This document shows positions 61,264 to 64,000 of a stretch of 64,000 bases of DNA, one piece after another. The notes below the pieces were generated by a model. That model did not search any database. It had not been told where the DNA came from and worked only from the letters and a program-made list of their open reading frames with translations. Each line of letters opens with the position of its first letter. The stretch's first letter is position 1. The DNA is taken from positions 372,001 through 436,000 of the forward strand of contig NZ_FOOX01000001.1 in assembly GCF_900113335.1 (NCBI RefSeq). The letters run 5' to 3'. The translations under genes and the position numbers were made by a program. This DNA is from Desulfotruncus arcticus DSM 17038. GTDB taxonomy: Bacteria; Bacillota; Desulfotomaculia; Desulfotomaculales; Desulfallaceae.

Positions 61264-61644
61264 ATGAAACCTTTGGGCCGCCATGTTTTAGCAGAAATTT
61301 ATGGATGTAAATTTGATATCCTAAATGATATCAAAAAGGTTGAAAAAATTATGGTGGATGCGGCACTCGAAGCGGGTGCGGAAGTTAGAGAATATGTATT
61401 CCATAAATTTAGTCCTCAGGGAGTTAGCGGAGTAGTAGTAATTTCCGAATCTCACCTGGCAATTCATACTTGGCCCGAATTAGGATATGCAGCTGTCGAC
61501 GTGTTTACCTGTGGAGAAAAGGTGAATCCATGGGATGCATGTAATTATCTGACCGAAAAATTCGGTGCAGAGCATCTAACTGCTAAAGAGACCAAACGGG
61601 GAATTCTGCCGGAGATATTTACTCGGGAAGCCGTAAATCTTTAG
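61264..61644 (+). CDS. speD: S-adenosylmethionine decarboxylase proenzyme
   Basis: A 126-residue class 1b proenzyme. It cuts itself between E62 and S63 (SESHL); S63 becomes the pyruvoyl cofactor, with H68 and C83 as the usual partners. The product supplies aminopropyl groups for spermidine. Start ATG 61264 after GGGGGAAG. speE is not next to it. An AGGAGGG sequence after the stop has no following ORF. Confidence 0.96.
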   Translation: MKPLGRHVLAEIYGCKFDILNDIKKVEKIMVDAALEAGAEVREYVFHKFSPQGVSGVVVISESHLAIHTWPELGYAAVDVFTCGEKVNPWDACNYLTEKFGAEHLTAKETKRGILPEIFTREAVNL

Positions 61645-61684
61645 GAGGGATTTTTATTAGTACCAACTTAAGTGAAGATTAGTG

Positions 61685-61720
61685 ATGACCTTGCAGTTTT
61701 AATACAAACAGCAAGGTCAT
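61685..61720 (+). terminator. Possible terminator after speD
   Basis: A 10-bp stem ATGACCTTGC/GCAAGGTCAT with a 16-base loop, followed by TGCTATTTC; weak T-run. Confidence 0.45.
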
Positions 61721-61796
61721 TGCTATTTCAAAAAGGAAATTACGACCTAGCAACGAATATATAATTGTTTGAGGCAAAGGAGGGCTTCCCCCGCAC

Positions 61797-62567
61797 ATGA
61801 ATATATTTCAATTGATTAATGAAGATTTAACCAAGGTGCAAGCGCTGATGGAAAAAAAATTTAAAATTAGAGCTGGTCACTTAAATGAATTTGTAACTTT
61901 GGATTTTAATTATTTTGATCAAAATATGCGCCCTGCTCTGGTATTATTAAGCAACCGGCTATTCAGCCCGGTAACGGAAAAAACTATTGCGCTGGCCGGG
62001 GTTTTGCAGTTTATATATATGGCTTCACAAGTACACTTGAAAGTCCAGGAAAGTATCAATAACAAAGAAAATTACGGTGATAGCCGTAACAAATATCAAT
62101 TTCCGGTACTGGTTGGTGATTATCTTTATGGGAGGTTTTTTACTACCCTGTGCGATGCGGGTATTGTAAATTATCTTAAAAATTTGGCGGGGCTTATTTG
62201 TTCAATAAACAAAGGCGGAATATTAAGTCCTAAATACCCTAACGTTGAGCTGCTGGACACGCAGCAGTATCTAAATGTTATTAAAAAAGAAACAGCCGAA
62301 ATGTTTGCTTATTCAGCATATCTTGGAGCAGATGTTGCTGGCGCGGGGGAAGAGGATAAACAGCATTTATATGACTTTGGCATTAATATTGGTATGGCGT
62401 ATGGTCTTTTGGAAAGAGGAGCTTCCGTCAAACAAATTGCTTATTACCTTAATTCTGCCGAAGCAGCAATTAAGCATTTTCCGCCCTCCCGTGAAATTAA
62501 TCTTTTCAAGGAACTGCTCATTTTGTTGGCAAAAGAAAACAGTATTGCCTGCAATATGGTTGTCTAA
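61797..62567 (+). CDS. Polyprenyl-diphosphate-synthase-like protein without Asp-rich motifs (HepS-like)
   Basis: A 256-residue all-helical protein. FPVLVGDYLYGRFF (102-115) matches the L-A-G-D-Y-L segment of prenyl synthases, yet the first DDxxD region is replaced by VHLKVQES (79-86) and the second Asp motif is also missing. This resembles HepS, the non-catalytic subunit of heptaprenyl diphosphate synthase. Start ATG 61797 after AAGGAGGG. It leads a menaquinone group (UbiA-family gene, mqnE). It probably helps make the quinone side chain with a catalytic HepT elsewhere. Confidence 0.75.
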   Translation: MNIFQLINEDLTKVQALMEKKFKIRAGHLNEFVTLDFNYFDQNMRPALVLLSNRLFSPVTEKTIALAGVLQFIYMASQVHLKVQESINNKENYGDSRNKYQFPVLVGDYLYGRFFTTLCDAGIVNYLKNLAGLICSINKGGILSPKYPNVELLDTQQYLNVIKKETAEMFAYSAYLGADVAGAGEEDKQHLYDFGINIGMAYGLLERGASVKQIAYYLNSAEAAIKHFPPSREINLFKELLILLAKENSIACNMVV

Positions 62568-62574
62568 CAGTTAT

Positions 62575-62675
62575 AAAATTCAGGAGTCAGGACTCAGAAT
62601 TCAGTAAGGATTTTAGCATTCCTTTTTGGTTTTAATCCCTAGAATCGTACCCAAAATTATTCCGACTACTGAGTT
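62575..62675. repeat. AGTCAGGAGTCAGAAT repeat, copy 5
   Basis: Left end AATTCAGGAGTCAGGACTCA and right end AATTATTCCGACTACTGAGT. It lies between the HepS-like gene and the UbiA-family gene, inside a likely operon. Confidence 0.6.
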
Positions 62676-62695
62676 GATAGGAAGTGGCGTTTATT

Positions 62696-63574
62696 ATGGA
62701 GTCGACAATAACCAATAAAACAAAAATATTTCTTGATATGATTCGTTTTGAACACACCATCTTTGCATTGCCATTTGCTTTTATTGGAGCGTTACTGGTT
62801 CAAAAAAAGGTTCCCGACGGAAGCGAAATACTATGGATTACCCTGGCCATGATTGGTGCCCGCACGGCTGCCATGTCTCTTAACCGAATTATCGACAGGC
62901 ATATCGACGCCCAAAACCCAAGAACAGCAAATCGAGCGTTACCTAAAGGATTGCTTAGAGTAGGAGAAGTGTGGGGATATGCGTTGCTTTCCTTTGCGCT
63001 GCTGCTGTTGTCGGCATATCAACTTTCACCGCTGGCCTTTAAGCTATTCCCCATAGCTGTTGTGGCTTTAAGCTTTTATTCATATACTAAAAGATTTACC
63101 TGGACCTGCCACCTTTTTTTAGGACTGACACTGGGGCTGGCCCCTTTGGGAGCATGGGTAGCCATTGCCAACAGTTTCCACTTGGCCCCAATTCTACTGG
63201 GGATAGGCGTGCTCTTTTGGGTAGCCGGCTTTGATATAATTTATGCCTGTGATGATTATTCATTTGACACCAGTAACAGAATTCATTCCATACCGGCGCG
63301 GTTTGGCATTGCCAGGGCGCTTAAAATATCAGCTTTATTTCATATCCTAGCACCGGCCTTTTTTATTGCTGTTGCAGTTGTTATGCACATGGGCCTGTTC
63401 TATCTTGCGGGCCTGGCAGTTGCGGTTGGTTTATTGTTCTACCAGCATAAACTGGTGTCGCCTGAAGATTTGAGCAGGGCAGGTGTGGCTTTTTTTAATC
63501 TAAACGGTACATTAAGTATACTAATGTTTTGTTTTACCTTACTCGATATAATCTACACAATTCATGTTTTTTAA
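62696..63574 (+). CDS. mqnP: UbiA-family prenyltransferase of the futalosine menaquinone pathway
   Basis: A 292-residue membrane protein with about eight segments. The two Asp-rich motifs are NRIIDRHID (first) and DIIYACDDYSFD (second), the magnesium/diphosphate sites of UbiA enzymes. Start ATG 62696 (GTG 62684 lies right at the GGAAG site). It is 11 bases ahead of mqnE, which identifies it as the MqnP-type enzyme that attaches the prenyl chain in this pathway. Confidence 0.9.
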   Translation: MESTITNKTKIFLDMIRFEHTIFALPFAFIGALLVQKKVPDGSEILWITLAMIGARTAAMSLNRIIDRHIDAQNPRTANRALPKGLLRVGEVWGYALLSFALLLLSAYQLSPLAFKLFPIAVVALSFYSYTKRFTWTCHLFLGLTLGLAPLGAWVAIANSFHLAPILLGIGVLFWVAGFDIIYACDDYSFDTSNRIHSIPARFGIARALKISALFHILAPAFFIAVAVVMHMGLFYLAGLAVAVGLLFYQHKLVSPEDLSRAGVAFFNLNGTLSILMFCFTLLDIIYTIHVF

Positions 63575-63585
63575 GGAGAGTTCAC

Positions 63586-64000
63586 ATGCTTGATCAAAAT
63601 ATCCTAACGGGAATTGCGGCCAAAGTTGCCTCGGGCGAGCGCTTGACAAGAGATGACGGCATCGCATTATACCATTCAAACGATTTATTAACCATCGGCA
63701 AGCTGGCGTCTCTGGTCAGGGAAAGAAAAAACGGCAAAAAAGCCTTTTTTATTGTCAACAGGCATATCAATCATACCAATATTTGCATAAACAGGTGTAA
63801 ACTTTGCGCCTTTGGCAGAGATGCCGATGACCCTGCAGCATATGTAATGAGTATTGATGAAATTGAGGCCAAAGTCGCAGAATCGGCTGACCAAAACATT
63901 TCGGAGATTCATATCGTTGGCGGGCTAAACTCCGACTTAAAACTGGATTTTTATGTTGAAATGATGCAAAGGGTGCGCAAAGTCTTGCCCGGTGTTGTCA
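63586..64000 (+). CDS. mqnE: Aminodeoxyfutalosine synthase, 5' part
   Basis: The first 138 residues of a radical SAM enzyme; the window ends inside the gene. The motif C-I-N-R-C-K-L-C-A-F (CxxxCxxC) follows NRHINHTNICINRC, typical of MqnE. It joins SAM and 3-[(1-carboxyvinyl)oxy]benzoate. Start ATG 63586 after AAGGAGAG. Confirms the futalosine route. Confidence 0.92.
   Translation, partial: MLDQNILTGIAAKVASGERLTRDDGIALYHSNDLLTIGKLASLVRERKNGKKAFFIVNRHINHTNICINRCKLCAFGRDADDPAAYVMSIDEIEAKVAESADQNISEIHIVGGLNSDLKLDFYVEMMQRVRKVLPGVV

Noticed and set aside
61645..61680. Start of a speE gene after the AGGAGGG site behind speD
   Set aside because: No start codon at the right distance opens a frame; only a few codons precede a stop.

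Overview
The window looks like chromosomal DNA from an anaerobic, spore-forming, Gram-positive bacterium of the Peptococcaceae/Desulfotomaculum type. The grounds are moderate GC, strong GGAGG ribosome sites with many TTG and GTG starts, spore-type proteins (GerMN lipoprotein, GerW/YtfJ-like protein), an hdrCBA heterodisulfide-reductase-like cluster, a selenocysteine formate dehydrogenase with Hnd/Nuo-type partner subunits, the futalosine menaquinone route, and several dispersed repeat families. The species assignment is inference.

Layout. 1-5.4 kb: cell-wall and envelope genes (L,D-transpeptidase, GerMN lipoprotein, Gfo/Idh oxidoreductase, four-SH3 amidase). 5.6-10 kb: a 2-hydroxyacyl-CoA-dehydratase-like subunit with its activase, an MBL hydrolase, then rph, rdgB and a YfcE-type phosphoesterase. 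10.1-10.6 kb: a Leu-Arg-Gly tRNA operon on the minus strand with a visible promoter and terminator. 11-15.5 kb: hdrCBA with a double-length HdrA. 15.6-18.8 kb: macrodomain protein, a small ORF with an in-frame TGA, thrC, small unknowns. 18.8-24 kb: repeats, adenine deaminase and a group of small unknown or zinc-ribbon proteins. 24-33.3 kb: acetoacetyl-CoA synthetase, sirtuin, EEP phosphatase, tsaD, a radical SAM-PDZ protein, paaK with its ACT partner, and 5-formyl-THF cyclo-ligase.

33.4-39.6 kb is an operon for an NAD(H)-linked formate dehydrogenase: NuoE-like, NuoF-like, an iron-sulfur protein that is a truncated copy of the catalytic subunit's front end, and the catalytic subunit, whose TGA at 37951 is read as selenocysteine. 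39.9-47 kb: acyl-CoA ligase, HD-GYP phosphodiesterase, Na/Pi cotransporter, acetyl-CoA synthetase. 47.2-52.5 kb: LytS/LytT-type two-component pair, acpS, nnrDE, NapH-like ferredoxin. 53-56.1 kb: an ABC transporter operon (TrpXYZ-like) behind a consensus promoter and a long structured leader. 56.1-57.6 kb: repeats, a GC-rich folded non-coding element and a ferredoxin. 57.6-64 kb: glycosyltransferase, a large membrane protein with a phosphatase-like domain, speD, and a menaquinone group (HepS-like protein, UbiA-family prenyltransferase, mqnE running off the end).

The metabolic theme is anaerobic electron and acyl-CoA handling: formate/NAD(P)H/ferredoxin exchange (fdh operon), Hdr-type flavin-based electron transfer, menaquinone synthesis, and four AMP-forming CoA ligases. 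The less expected signals are non-coding or recoded: the formate dehydrogenase Sec codon, a second small ORF with an in-frame TGA and a possible SECIS hairpin, a hairpin family with a conserved loop, a two-hairpin element whose first stem changes sequence but keeps its position, an orphan folded RNA inserted next to a REP sequence, and the structured leader of the ABC operon.
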